Shown here piece after piece: positions 26,846 through 33,617 of a stretch of DNA of 33,617 nucleotides. The notes beneath the pieces were generated by a model. The model did not search any database. It saw nothing but the letters and a program-made list of their open reading frames with translations, and had not been told where the DNA came from. Location: assembly GCA_011046415.1 (NCBI GenBank), contig DSAP01000061.1, forward strand, positions 1-33,617, read 5' to 3'. Position numbers and translations under genes: made by a program. Position 1 is the first letter of the stretch. Each line of letters opens with the position of its first letter. This DNA comes from a bacterium (GTDB lineage: Bacteria > Zhuqueibacterota > QNDG01 > JABMRT01).

Positions 26846-26892
26846 GCCGGCCCCCTTCGTTTGAAAGACTATGTTTAACAAACCTGCGAAAT

Positions 26893-26913
26893 TTGAATCA
26901 TAAAGGGATTCAA
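26893..26913. other. Inverted repeat in the dctM-bmp gap
   Basis: TTGAATC (26893-26899) and GATTCAA (26907-26913) are perfect 7-base arms around a 7-base loop. A 12-base palindrome ATTTCCGGAAAT lies at 26972-26983, just after the dctM stop. Either could be a weak processing or termination element separating the TRAP genes from bmp. Confidence 0.3.
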
Positions 26914-26987
26914 TCTTTTCGATAAATCCGACCTTCAGTTGCTTGCTGTCATTGCGCGTGGCGAACATTGCATTTCCGGAAATCCCC

Positions 26988-28283
26988 TCAATAGCCGAAC
27001 GCGCGCGGCAGGACCTCCACGATCCAGGGGATGTAGGTGACCAGCAGCAGGACCACGACCATGACCACATAGAAAGGCAAAAGCGACCGGGTGACCCGGG
27101 CGATCGTGGTCTTGCCGATGCCGCATCCCAGGAAGAGAACGGACCCCACCGGAGGCGTACACAACCCGATACAGAGGTTCAGCACCATGATGATACCGAA
27201 ATGCAGGGGGGTGATGCCCAGCTCGGTTACGATCGGCAGGAAGATCGGCGTGAAAATCAGGACAGCGGGGGTCATGTCCATGAACGTCCCGACGATGAGC
27301 AGGATGAAATTGATCATCAGGAGGATGACATATTTGTTATCCGAAAACCCGGTCAGCGACGCGCTGATGCCCTGCGGGATGTTCTCGTACGAGAGGATCC
27401 ACGACATGGCCCGGGAGGTCCCGATGAGCAGCATCACGATCGCGGTGGTCTCCACGGTCTTGAGCAGGATCTCAGGCAACTGTGTGACCTTGACTTCCCT
27501 GTAAATCAGGACGGAAAGGATCAGGGAATAGATCACCGCCACGGCGCTGGCCTCGGTCGCGGTGAAATAACCGGCGATGATGCCGCCGATGACGATCACG
27601 ACCAGCAGCAGGCTGGGAATCGCATCGAGGAGCTTTTTCACGGCCGGGACGAAACGGATGCGTTCCCCGACCGGATATTTCCTGATCACGGCGACCACCG
27701 CGCACACGCCCATCAGTCCGAGGCCCAGGAGGAATCCCGGCAGATACCCCGCGATGAACAGGGCGGCGATCGAGACGCCTCCGCTTGCGAGGGAGTAGAC
27801 GATCAGCACGTTGCTCGGCGGGATCAGGAGTCCGGTAGTCGCACCGGTCACGGTGACCGCGGTGTTGAAGTTTTTGTCATATCCTTCCTTGTTCATCATG
27901 GGGATCATGAATCCGCCGATCGCCGAGGTCGCGGCCGCGGCCGACCCGGAGATCGCGCCGAAAAACATGCAGGCGAGTACGTTCACATAAGACAGTCCGC
28001 CGGGAAACATCCCCACCAGCACCTTCGCGAAATCCACCAGCCGCCGGGCGATGCCGCCCCGGCCCATCAGGAGTCCGGACAAAATGAAAAACGGGATGGC
28101 CAGCAGGGCGAAACTGTTGATGCCCGTGGCCATCTGCTGCGCCACGGTGGTGACCGCCGGTCCGGGCGGGATGGTGAACAGCATCGTGAGTATGGTGGTG
28201 ATGCCGATGGCGATCGCGATCGGCACGCTCATGAGCAGCAGGACGACAAAACTGACGATCAGTACCAGTACGGAAAGTTCCAT
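26988..28283 (-). CDS. dctM: TRAP transporter large permease (DctM family)
   Basis: A 431-residue, highly hydrophobic protein of normal DctM length with about a dozen membrane helices. Family signatures: PIAIAIGITTI near the N-terminus, LAIPFFILSGLLMGRGGIARRLVDF, ISGSAAAATSAIGG, LIPPSNVLIVYSLASG and NLCIGLCTPPVGSVLFLGCGI. Known role: ion-coupled translocation channel of tripartite TRAP importers, working with DctQ and the DctP binding protein. It follows dctQ by 27 bases, with AAGGAAGAGAG before the ATG. All expected motifs are present. Confidence 0.95.
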   Translation of the reverse strand: MELSVLVLIVSFVVLLLMSVPIAIAIGITTILTMLFTIPPGPAVTTVAQQMATGINSFALLAIPFFILSGLLMGRGGIARRLVDFAKVLVGMFPGGLSYVNVLACMFFGAISGSAAAATSAIGGFMIPMMNKEGYDKNFNTAVTVTGATTGLLIPPSNVLIVYSLASGGVSIAALFIAGYLPGFLLGLGLMGVCAVVAVIRKYPVGERIRFVPAVKKLLDAIPSLLLVVIVIGGIIAGYFTATEASAVAVIYSLILSVLIYREVKVTQLPEILLKTVETTAIVMLLIGTSRAMSWILSYENIPQGISASLTGFSDNKYVILLMINFILLIVGTFMDMTPAVLIFTPIFLPIVTELGITPLHFGIIMVLNLCIGLCTPPVGSVLFLGCGIGKTTIARVTRSLLPFYVVMVVVLLLVTYIPWIVEVLPRAFGY

Positions 28284-28310
28284 GACGGCTCTCTTCCTTT
28301 GATTTCGAAG

Positions 28311-28823
28311 TTATTCCACCACGCTGACATGATGCGCCGGTTCATGATCTCCGGCGCCCTTCAGGGCCCTGAACATAAATCCCGCGGCATAGAGCATCAT
28401 GAGCAGGCCCGAGGCGGGAAGCACCGTATAGACATAGCCCATCGGGATCTTCAGGCCCGGAGAGATCTGGTTCAGTCTGAGCGTCAGCGCGACCAGTTTG
28501 TATCCTCCGATGACCATGACAAACAGCGCAAACAGGAAGACGAGTGCATAGATGACCCCCTCCACGATCCGTTGTCTGACGCCCGTGAGTTTGTAGGTCA
28601 GCACATCGATTCCCAGATGCGCTTTCGTGTAGAGCGCGTGGCTCGCACCCAACAGGCCGATCCAGATCAACAGGAAACCGGCCAGCTCTTCCGTGTATGA
28701 GCTCGGGTTTCTCAGGATGAACCGCGTGATCACCTGCCATGTGACGTCCAGCACGATGACGGCCATGAGCACGATCAGGATTTTTGAGACGATGATGTTG
28801 ACGATTTCGATGAATTTTTGCAT
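28311..28823 (-). CDS. dctQ: TRAP transporter small permease (DctQ family)
   Basis: A 170-residue protein with four hydrophobic segments (about residues 12-35, 45-65, 88-110 and 128-150). The DctQ signature is WQVITRFILRNPSSYTEELA followed by LIWIGLLGASHALYTKAHLGID. It forms the membrane complex with DctM. ATG follows GAGGA at eight bases, and dctP ends 14 bases upstream, so the three TRAP genes form one operon. Confidence 0.93.
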   Translation of the reverse strand: MQKFIEIVNIIVSKILIVLMAVIVLDVTWQVITRFILRNPSSYTEELAGFLLIWIGLLGASHALYTKAHLGIDVLTYKLTGVRQRIVEGVIYALVFLFALFVMVIGGYKLVALTLRLNQISPGLKIPMGYVYTVLPASGLLMMLYAAGFMFRALKGAGDHEPAHHVSVVE

Positions 28824-28837
28824 GGGCCCGTCCTCGG

Positions 28838-29812
28838 TTATTCGACCGCGTTGATTTCCCGGATCAGATCATAAATCGTGGTCCCCCGGTAGGATTCGTG
28901 CATGGGTTTCACCCGCTCCCGGAAAGGCGCCTTGTCCGGATAGAGCACCTGCACATCCGCTTCCCGGACCACACGCAGCGCCTCATCCACCGCCTCCTGC
29001 CAGTATTGACGCTGGACAGGGATAGATTCGTCCACCGCCTGCTGCAGCCATTCCCGTTCCCGGGGCGAAAGGCGCTCCCAGACCGCCCGGCTCATCAGCA
29101 GGATGTCCGGCACGGAGGTGTGCTCGTCCAGGCTGTAGTATTTGCACACTTCATAATGGCGCGACAGGTGGAAACTGGGGGGGTTGTTTTCCGCGCCGTC
29201 GACTACGCCCTGCTGCAGCGCCGTATACAACTCGCCCCAGGGGATGGGGGTCGCGGACCCGCCCAGGCTCCTCACCATCTCCATGGAGGTGATGCTCTTC
29301 ATGACGCGGATCTTCAGTCCGCTCAGGTCGTCGGGCCTAAGGATGGGCTGGCTCTTGGTATAGAAGCTCCGGCTCCCGGCGTCGTAATAGCACAATCCGC
29401 GGATCAGATAATCCTGCCCGGCCAGCAGCAGCCTTTCCCCGATTTCCCCGCTGAGCACCTTCCACCGGTGTTCATCGTCCCGGAAGAGGTAGGGGATCCC
29501 GAAAATTTTCATCTCCGGCACGAAGGATTCCAGGGGCGCGGTCGAGACCTTGGTCATGGCCAGGCTGCCGATCTGGAGCAGTTCGATCAGCTCCCGCTCC
29601 TGTCCCAGCTGCCCCCCGGGATAGATGTCGATCCGCATTTTGCCGTCGGACAGTTCAGCCACCCGCCGGGCCATGAATACCATGCCCTTGTGCACGGGAT
29701 GCGACGTGTCGAGCTCATGCGCGAGTTTGAGAATCTCGACGTGCGTGTCGTCCGCGCAGCCGGCGAGGAGCAGGCCGAAGAGCAGATAAACGGGGTGAAG
29801 ATGTTTTTTCAT
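28838..29812 (-). CDS. dctP: TRAP transporter solute-binding lipoprotein (DctP family)
   Basis: A 324-residue binding protein. ATG 29812 is chosen over 29830 because GGAGAG lies six bases before it, within the longer frame. The signal ends in a good lipobox, LLAGC (Cys19), so the protein is likely membrane-tethered instead of free in the periplasm. HELDTSHPVHKG, YPGGQLGQERELIE, LKIRVMKS (with the conserved ligand-binding Arg) and VVDGAENNPPSF are DctP motifs. From memory, the GAENN with following P-S-F/Y and HYEV-YYSL pattern is common in sugar-acid-binding members, so a uronate-like ligand is inferred. First gene of the TRAP operon. Confidence 0.92.
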   Translation of the reverse strand: MKKHLHPVYLLFGLLLAGCADDTHVEILKLAHELDTSHPVHKGMVFMARRVAELSDGKMRIDIYPGGQLGQERELIELLQIGSLAMTKVSTAPLESFVPEMKIFGIPYLFRDDEHRWKVLSGEIGERLLLAGQDYLIRGLCYYDAGSRSFYTKSQPILRPDDLSGLKIRVMKSITSMEMVRSLGGSATPIPWGELYTALQQGVVDGAENNPPSFHLSRHYEVCKYYSLDEHTSVPDILLMSRAVWERLSPREREWLQQAVDESIPVQRQYWQEAVDEALRVVREADVQVLYPDKAPFRERVKPMHESYRGTTIYDLIREINAVE

Positions 29813-29844
29813 GGGATTCTCTCCAGTCATCCGAATATGGAAAA

Positions 29845-29988
29845 GGGTGACTCACAACTCATCAGGCGTCACCCGTAAATCATCCCCTTTGCTGTGAGGG
29901 AGTCTGACTCCCGAACGAAATGCCGTGTTTGCCGGAATGTCCAGGCCGGTCGTATAACTCCCTCCCCGCAATCGGGAGTACGGCTCCC
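29845..29988. promoter_or_regulatory. Hairpin-rich control region upstream of dctP
   Basis: Three perfect inverted repeats lie in the 311-bp galU-dctP gap: GGGTGAC/GTCACCC (29845-29851, 29868-29874), GGGAGT-ctg-ACTCCC (29898-29912) and GGGAG-tacgg-CTCCC (29974-29988). The first starts about 33 bases upstream of the dctP ATG and could be an operator or leader stem. No convincing -35/-10 pair was found for dctP. Confidence 0.35.
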
Positions 29989-30080
29989 TCCCGGCACAGA
30001 ATCTTAACCTTTCATGCCGGCTCTCTTCTGCTCGATGGAATCGAGAATCTTCTTACCGTACAAACCAATAAACAGGTATA

Positions 30081-30132
30081 AACGGATAAAAAGAAGTGAA
30101 TTACTGTGAAAAACATGTTTTTCTCATCCGTT
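30081..30132 (-). terminator. Nested inverted repeats at the galU 3' end
   Basis: Outer arms AACGGAT (30081-30087) and ATCCGTT (30126-30132) enclose a perfect 16-base palindrome GAAAAACATGTTTTTC (30108-30123) that abuts the galU stop codon. A T-rich stretch (CTTCTTTTTATCC on the minus strand) follows the inner stem. This could end or attenuate galU transcription before dctP; the inner stem is A/T-only and therefore weak. Confidence 0.4.
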
Positions 30133-31029
30133 CACAGGGCCGGATCCGGCACCGGTCTTGCCTTTTCGCTTCCCGGTGATTTCGCGCAGGAAGGCCGTGA
30201 GGGGTGCGGCGAATTCTTCCCGTTCCAGCGCAAATTCGATGGTAGTCTTCAGGTAATCCAGTTTGTTGCCGATGTCGTAACGTTTTCCCTCGAATTTGTA
30301 GGCGATGATCTTCTCGCGGTGCATCAGAATCTTCAGGGCGTCCGTGATCTGAATTTCGTTGTTCTTGCCCCGCGGCGTCTCTTCGATGGCCCTGAATATC
30401 TCGGGGGTCAGGATATACCGGGCCGCGATCGCGAAATTGGAAGGCGCCTCTTCGGGGGAGGGTTTCTCGATCATGTCCGTCACCTCCATGATGTGGCCGC
30501 TGATCCGGTTGCCGCCCAAGATGCCGTACCTCGAGATTTTCTCACGGGGGACGGTCTCGACCCCGAGAATCGAGCAGCCGTACTGTTCATAGATGTCGAT
30601 CAGCTGGCGTGTGACCGGGATCGCGGAGCGGATGACCGTGTCGCCGAGCAGAACTACGAAGGGCTCGTCCCCGGTATGATGGCGCGCGTGATCGATGGCG
30701 TCGCCGAGGCCGTTCATTTCTTTCTGCCGGATGAAGTGGATGTTCGCCATGTCGGCCAGGCGGCGGATCGCGTCTTGCCAGGCTTCCTGGTTTTTCTCCT
30801 GAAGATGCGCCTCGAGCTCGAAGTTGCGGTCGAAGTGGTCCTCGATGGCCCGCTTGCCCTTGCCCGTGACGATGAGGATGTCTTCGATGCCGGAGTCCAC
30901 CGCTTCTTCGACCACATACTGGATGGTCGGCGTGTCGATGATGGGCAGCATTTCCTTGGGCTGGACCTTGGTGGCGGGGAGGAAGCGGGTCCCCAGGCCG
31001 GCGGCGGGGATCACGGCTTTCTTGACCAT
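30124..31029 (-). CDS. galU: UTP-sugar-1-phosphate uridylyltransferase (GalU family)
   Basis: A 301-residue nucleotidyltransferase of typical GalU length. AVIPAAGLGTRFLPATK (nucleotide-binding loop, residues 5-21), PKEMLPIIDTPTIQYVVEEA, a GDT segment and IEKPSPEEAPSN are diagnostic. Known reaction: UTP plus glucose-1-phosphate to UDP-glucose and pyrophosphate. It starts at ATG after AAAGGATG, 72 bases downstream of the glucuronokinase-like gene, apparently in the same transcript. That pairing raises the possibility of a broader sugar-1-phosphate range (for example glucuronate-1-phosphate), but the sequence alone reads as ordinary GalU. Confidence 0.93.
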   Translation of the reverse strand: MVKKAVIPAAGLGTRFLPATKVQPKEMLPIIDTPTIQYVVEEAVDSGIEDILIVTGKGKRAIEDHFDRNFELEAHLQEKNQEAWQDAIRRLADMANIHFIRQKEMNGLGDAIDHARHHTGDEPFVVLLGDTVIRSAIPVTRQLIDIYEQYGCSILGVETVPREKISRYGILGGNRISGHIMEVTDMIEKPSPEEAPSNFAIAARYILTPEIFRAIEETPRGKNNEIQITDALKILMHREKIIAYKFEGKRYDIGNKLDYLKTTIEFALEREEFAAPLTAFLREITGKRKGKTGAGSGPVNG

Positions 31030-31101
31030 GTTTTCATCCTTTCACGATCGGTTATTCCGCGGAAAATCGTCTCGTACGATGCCGTCCGCGGCCTCTTGGC
31101 C

Positions 31102-32097
31102 TCACAAAATATACGGCTTGATGACGCGGGCGTTGACCCGTTTCAGCGCGATGGAGAGTTTGTTGAGCATCCGGTCGTCCCGGTAGATGCCGATGATCGA
31201 GCCGCCCGATCCGGTGAACTTCGCGGAGGCCCCGCAGGCCCGGGCGGCATCGATCAGGTCCCGGTTCCGCCCGCTGATCGGCATGATCCGGGCGCGGCAG
31301 TCGAAATTTTCGTCCATCAGGTCATGGAGCCGTCCGTGCCTGCCCCTGAGGATGGCCTCGCGGCCCTCCTCCGCGATCGACGCGATCCGGTTCAGCGTGT
31401 CGACCGTCTCGGGATCCCCCTTCTCCCACCGGGTGCGGATGGTGTTGAGCACCTTGCCGGATTCCTTGCTGAGGTCCGTCCTGTAGGCGATGTAGAGCTT
31501 CGGGAGCAGGGCCGGATCGATCCGCTCATACGCGCCGTGCCCCTTTTCTTCCATGATCCGGCGGTCGAAATCCATGTACACGCAGCCTTCATAGGCCTGG
31601 ATGACCCGGTCCTGGAGCCCGGCGTTGATGCCCAGTTCCTCGCTTTCCGCGGCGAGCACGAGGTTAGGCAGGATTTCGACCGGGATGTCGATTTCGTAAA
31701 ACCGCATGAGCGCGCGCAGGGAGGCCGTGATGATGGCGCTCGATCCGGCGAGGCCGACCTGGCGCGGGATGGAGGTCCGGTACCGGATCGTGAAATTTTT
31801 GTGCGAGAAGGCGTGCCCCCGGGCCGAGCAGTATTCGAAGAATTTCTTGATCGCCGCCTTAAGCAGGCGGGAACCGCCGTAATAACCCGTCAGGCTCACG
31901 GATTCGATCAGATGATAGATGTTCCTGTACACGCCGGAGTCTTCGATCTGGGGCTCGATGCGGAGTTCCGGCGATTGATAGAGGGAGACGTGGGCGCCGA
32001 AATTGCGCACGATGATGGAGATGGTCTTGCCGTTATACCCGTCCGAGGGGTTGCCCAGCAATCCGGCGCGTGCGTATGCGCGTTCTTCGATGATCAT
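31102..32097 (-). CDS. GHMP-family sugar kinase, glucuronokinase-like
   Basis: A 331-residue GHMP kinase. N-terminal RAYARAGLLGNPSDGYNGKT, the ATP-binding loop PRQVGLAGSSA (111-121) and C-terminal GASAKFTGSGGSIIG (289-303) are the three family motifs. From memory, plant glucuronokinase shares unusually specific blocks: GNPSD with GKTIS, GYYGG-RLL, GLQDRV, GHG-Y, SGKV with RW--GD, and LAEEGR. Known reaction of that enzyme: D-glucuronate plus ATP to glucuronate-1-phosphate. The adjacent galU would supply the uridylyl step, and a TRAP importer follows. Other anomeric sugar kinases of the GHMP family are the alternative. The kinase call is firm; the substrate is inferred. A promoter lies 55-83 bases upstream. 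Confidence 0.85.
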   Translation of the reverse strand: MIIEERAYARAGLLGNPSDGYNGKTISIIVRNFGAHVSLYQSPELRIEPQIEDSGVYRNIYHLIESVSLTGYYGGSRLLKAAIKKFFEYCSARGHAFSHKNFTIRYRTSIPRQVGLAGSSAIITASLRALMRFYEIDIPVEILPNLVLAAESEELGINAGLQDRVIQAYEGCVYMDFDRRIMEEKGHGAYERIDPALLPKLYIAYRTDLSKESGKVLNTIRTRWEKGDPETVDTLNRIASIAEEGREAILRGRHGRLHDLMDENFDCRARIMPISGRNRDLIDAARACGASAKFTGSGGSIIGIYRDDRMLNKLSIALKRVNARVIKPYIL

Positions 32098-32151
32098 GTC
32101 ATTTCCGTCCCGTTCAAGCAGGCGTGGAACCGTGAAAAATCAAACCGTTCC

Positions 32152-32180
32152 AATATGGACTTTTTTTTGAAAAAAGTCAA
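32152..32180 (-). promoter_or_regulatory. Promoter with internal dyad upstream of the kinase-galU genes
   Basis: On the minus strand, -35 TTGACT (32180-32175) and -10 CATATT (32157-32152) are separated by 17 bases. The spacer and part of the -35 box form a perfect inverted repeat, GACTTTTTT (32158-32166) and AAAAAAGTC (32170-32178). Transcription would start near 32145, giving a leader of about 48 bases. The dyad inside the promoter looks like an operator. Confidence 0.6.
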
Positions 32181-32284
32181 GGCGGGAGGATGAACGGGAG
32201 GGGATTCGGCGGTCTTTTTTTCAGGAAACCGGCCGGCGGCGTTCCGCGGCGGACCCGGATCCGGGAAATTCGCTCTTTGTAAAA

Positions 32285-33617
32285 TCATTTTGCGTCCCGT
32301 GGAAACCGGATCCGGAATGCGGTTCCCCGATCCGTGTCGACCGACCACTCGCCGCCGATCTGGGAGGTGAGCAGGTGAATCAGGTTCAGGCCGAAGGTCC
32401 TGGATTCCGCGTGCATGAGGCCGGGCGGCATGCCGACACCGTCGTCCGAGACGGTCAGGGCGTAGGACGCATCCCCGGACGGTTTGAACGAGACGGTGAT
32501 TTGTCCTTTTCTCTCCTGCGGAAAAGCGTGTTTCAGCGCGTTGGTGATCAGTTCGTTGAGGATGAGCCCGCAGGGGATGGCCCGGTTGATGTCGATCACG
32601 GCGTCTTCGATGTCGAGCTCGATCCGGATTTCTTGGGACAGACGATATGCATTCCGTAACTGACTCACCATTTCCCCGATGTACGATTTCATGTCCACGC
32701 CGGCGAAATTATGGGACTGATACAACTTCTCGTGGACGAGCGCCATCGCGAGAATCCGGTCCCGGCTTTCCCGGAACGCCTCGACGGCCTGCTGTTTCGT
32801 CCGGATCTGTCTGGACTGGAGGTTGAGCAGGCTCGAGATCACGGCCAGGTTGTTCTTGACGCGGTGGTGGATTTCCTTGAGCAGGACCTCTTTCTCCTCG
32901 AGGTCTTTCCGGATTTGTTCTTCCGCGCGTTTCATCTCCGTGATGTCGTTCGTGATGCCAACCATCCCGATGATCGATCCGTCCTGATCATGCAGCGGCA
33001 CTTTGGATACCAGAAGCCAGATTTTCTCCCCATCGGGTCCCATGCCGGATTCCAGTTTGTTGAGGATGGATTTGCCGTCCCGGATCACCTTCTGATCGTC
33101 GACAATAAATTTCTCCGCCAATTCTTTAGGAAAGACCTCGAAATCGGTTTTGCCGAGGATATTGATGTCGGAATTGATTTGCAGATATTTCAGGTGTCCC
33201 AGAACGCTGTCGATATGGAGCCGGTTGACGATGAGTTTACGGTATTCGTTGTCCTTCACGAAAATGGCGCACGGCAAATGATCGATCAGCGTCCGGAGCA
33301 GGGTGCGTTCTCTGTCGAGGGCTTCTTCGGCCTGTTTGCGTTTCGTGACGTCGCGGGCGATGCCTTCGACGGCGATCAGATTGCCCTTGGGATCGAGGAT
33401 GGGGACGTTCCTCTGCTCCGTCCAGATCACCGTACCGTCCTTGTGGACCCAGCGGAGTATCAAAGGCTGATCATCCGGGATTCTACCGTGTCCCAGGGAG
33501 TCGAGCAAAGGCCGGTCGTCCGGATGCACGAGTTTGAATCCCAGGTCGGGGTCGGCGTAGTGCTCTTCGGGCGTGTAACCGGTCATAACCGTGGCGGCCG
33601 GACTGACGTAAGTGAAC
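32285..33617 (-). CDS. PAS-domain sensor histidine kinase (HisKA_2/HWE type), 5' truncated
   Basis: The frame is open to the window edge: FTYVSPAATVMTGYTPEE, the start of a PAS core, reads through the first in-window Met (33586), so the true start is outside. A first PAS/PAC (ending IAVEGIARDVTKRKQAEEAL) is followed by a second PAS (TLIDHLPCAIFVKDNEYRKL to GITNDITEMKRAEE). Next is a coiled linker with phosphoacceptor motif EIHHRVKNNLAVI, then a HATPase with NELITNALKHAFP and VSDDGVGMPPG. No membrane segment is visible in this part. Known role: autophosphorylating sensor of the HWE/HisKA_2 class. No response regulator is in view. It ends 187 bp before the kinase gene on the same strand. Confidence 0.9.
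   Translation of the reverse strand, partial: FTYVSPAATVMTGYTPEEHYADPDLGFKLVHPDDRPLLDSLGHGRIPDDQPLILRWVHKDGTVIWTEQRNVPILDPKGNLIAVEGIARDVTKRKQAEEALDRERTLLRTLIDHLPCAIFVKDNEYRKLIVNRLHIDSVLGHLKYLQINSDINILGKTDFEVFPKELAEKFIVDDQKVIRDGKSILNKLESGMGPDGEKIWLLVSKVPLHDQDGSIIGMVGITNDITEMKRAEEQIRKDLEEKEVLLKEIHHRVKNNLAVISSLLNLQSRQIRTKQQAVEAFRESRDRILAMALVHEKLYQSHNFAGVDMKSYIGEMVSQLRNAYRLSQEIRIELDIEDAVIDINRAIPCGLILNELITNALKHAFPQERKGQITVSFKPSGDASYALTVSDDGVGMPPGLMHAESRTFGLNLIHLLTSQIGGEWSVDTDRGTAFRIRFPRDAK

Noticed and set aside
26846-27070. Upstream extension of the bmp frame into dctM
   Set aside because: Low-complexity Trp/Ser/Cys-rich start overlapping dctM; the ATG at 26845 directly precedes a lipoprotein signal.
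26943-28700. 585-codon plus-strand frame opposite dctM and dctQ
   Set aside because: Asp/His/Gln/Arg-rich antisense product of hydrophobic membrane genes; a standard artefact.
28898-29878. 326-codon plus-strand frame opposite dctP
   Set aside because: Antisense shadow rich in His/Pro/Arg; dctP motifs and lipobox are on the minus strand.
30106-32193. 695-codon plus-strand frame opposite galU and the kinase
   Set aside because: Antisense shadow; the minus-strand frames contain diagnostic GalU and GHMP motifs.
1-33617. CRISPR arrays, tRNA or rRNA genes, insertion sequences
   Set aside because: Looked for regularly spaced repeats, tRNA cloverleaf patterns, rRNA signatures and transposase motifs; none recognised by eye.

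Overview
The window reads as a Gram-negative, LPS-making bacterium of moderately high GC (upper 50s percent by eye). The main clue is an LpxC-FabZ fusion, which I associate with the Bacteroidota/Chlorobiota side of the tree and related candidate phyla. TamB, a five-POTRA BamA, tandem Skp/OmpH chaperones and TRAP transporters fit an aquatic, little-cultivated FCB-type lineage, but the phylum cannot be fixed from this stretch.

Layout. (1) 1-7585, plus strand: the 3' part of a type III restriction Res-like helicase/nuclease, a small membrane protein, and a full-length Lhr-type helicase. (2) 7745-9980, minus strand: an orphan radical SAM/SPASM enzyme and a MoxR AAA+ ATPase. (3) 10305-25481, plus strand: an 11-gene envelope cluster in the order uppS, tamB, bamA, ompH1, ompH2, lpxD, lpxC/fabZ, lpxA, lipM-like, dxr, rseP. 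A strong sigma70-type promoter precedes bamA, and a long structured leader precedes uppS. Several downstream joints are tight (4-nt overlap, 2-nt gap, 0-nt gap). (4) 25820-33617, minus strand: in transcription order, a sensor kinase cut by the window edge, a glucuronokinase-like GHMP kinase, galU, a complete TRAP transporter (dctP, dctQ, dctM) and a BMP/PnrA-like lipoprotein.

How the parts fit. The plus-strand cluster joins isoprenoid supply (Dxr), undecaprenyl carrier synthesis (UppS), lipid A steps 1-3 (LpxA, LpxC, LpxD), outer-membrane protein chaperoning and insertion (OmpH, BamA, TamB), and envelope-stress proteolysis (RseP). It is an outer-membrane construction unit with an added lipoylation enzyme. 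The minus-strand cluster suggests import of a sugar acid, anomeric phosphorylation and UDP activation (uronate to uronate-1-phosphate to UDP-uronate). That arrangement is familiar from plant glucuronate salvage and is the most interesting system hypothesis here. It rests on remembered family resemblance plus gene order.

I recognised no rRNA, tRNA, CRISPR array or insertion sequence. Both terminal genes are cut by the window edges.
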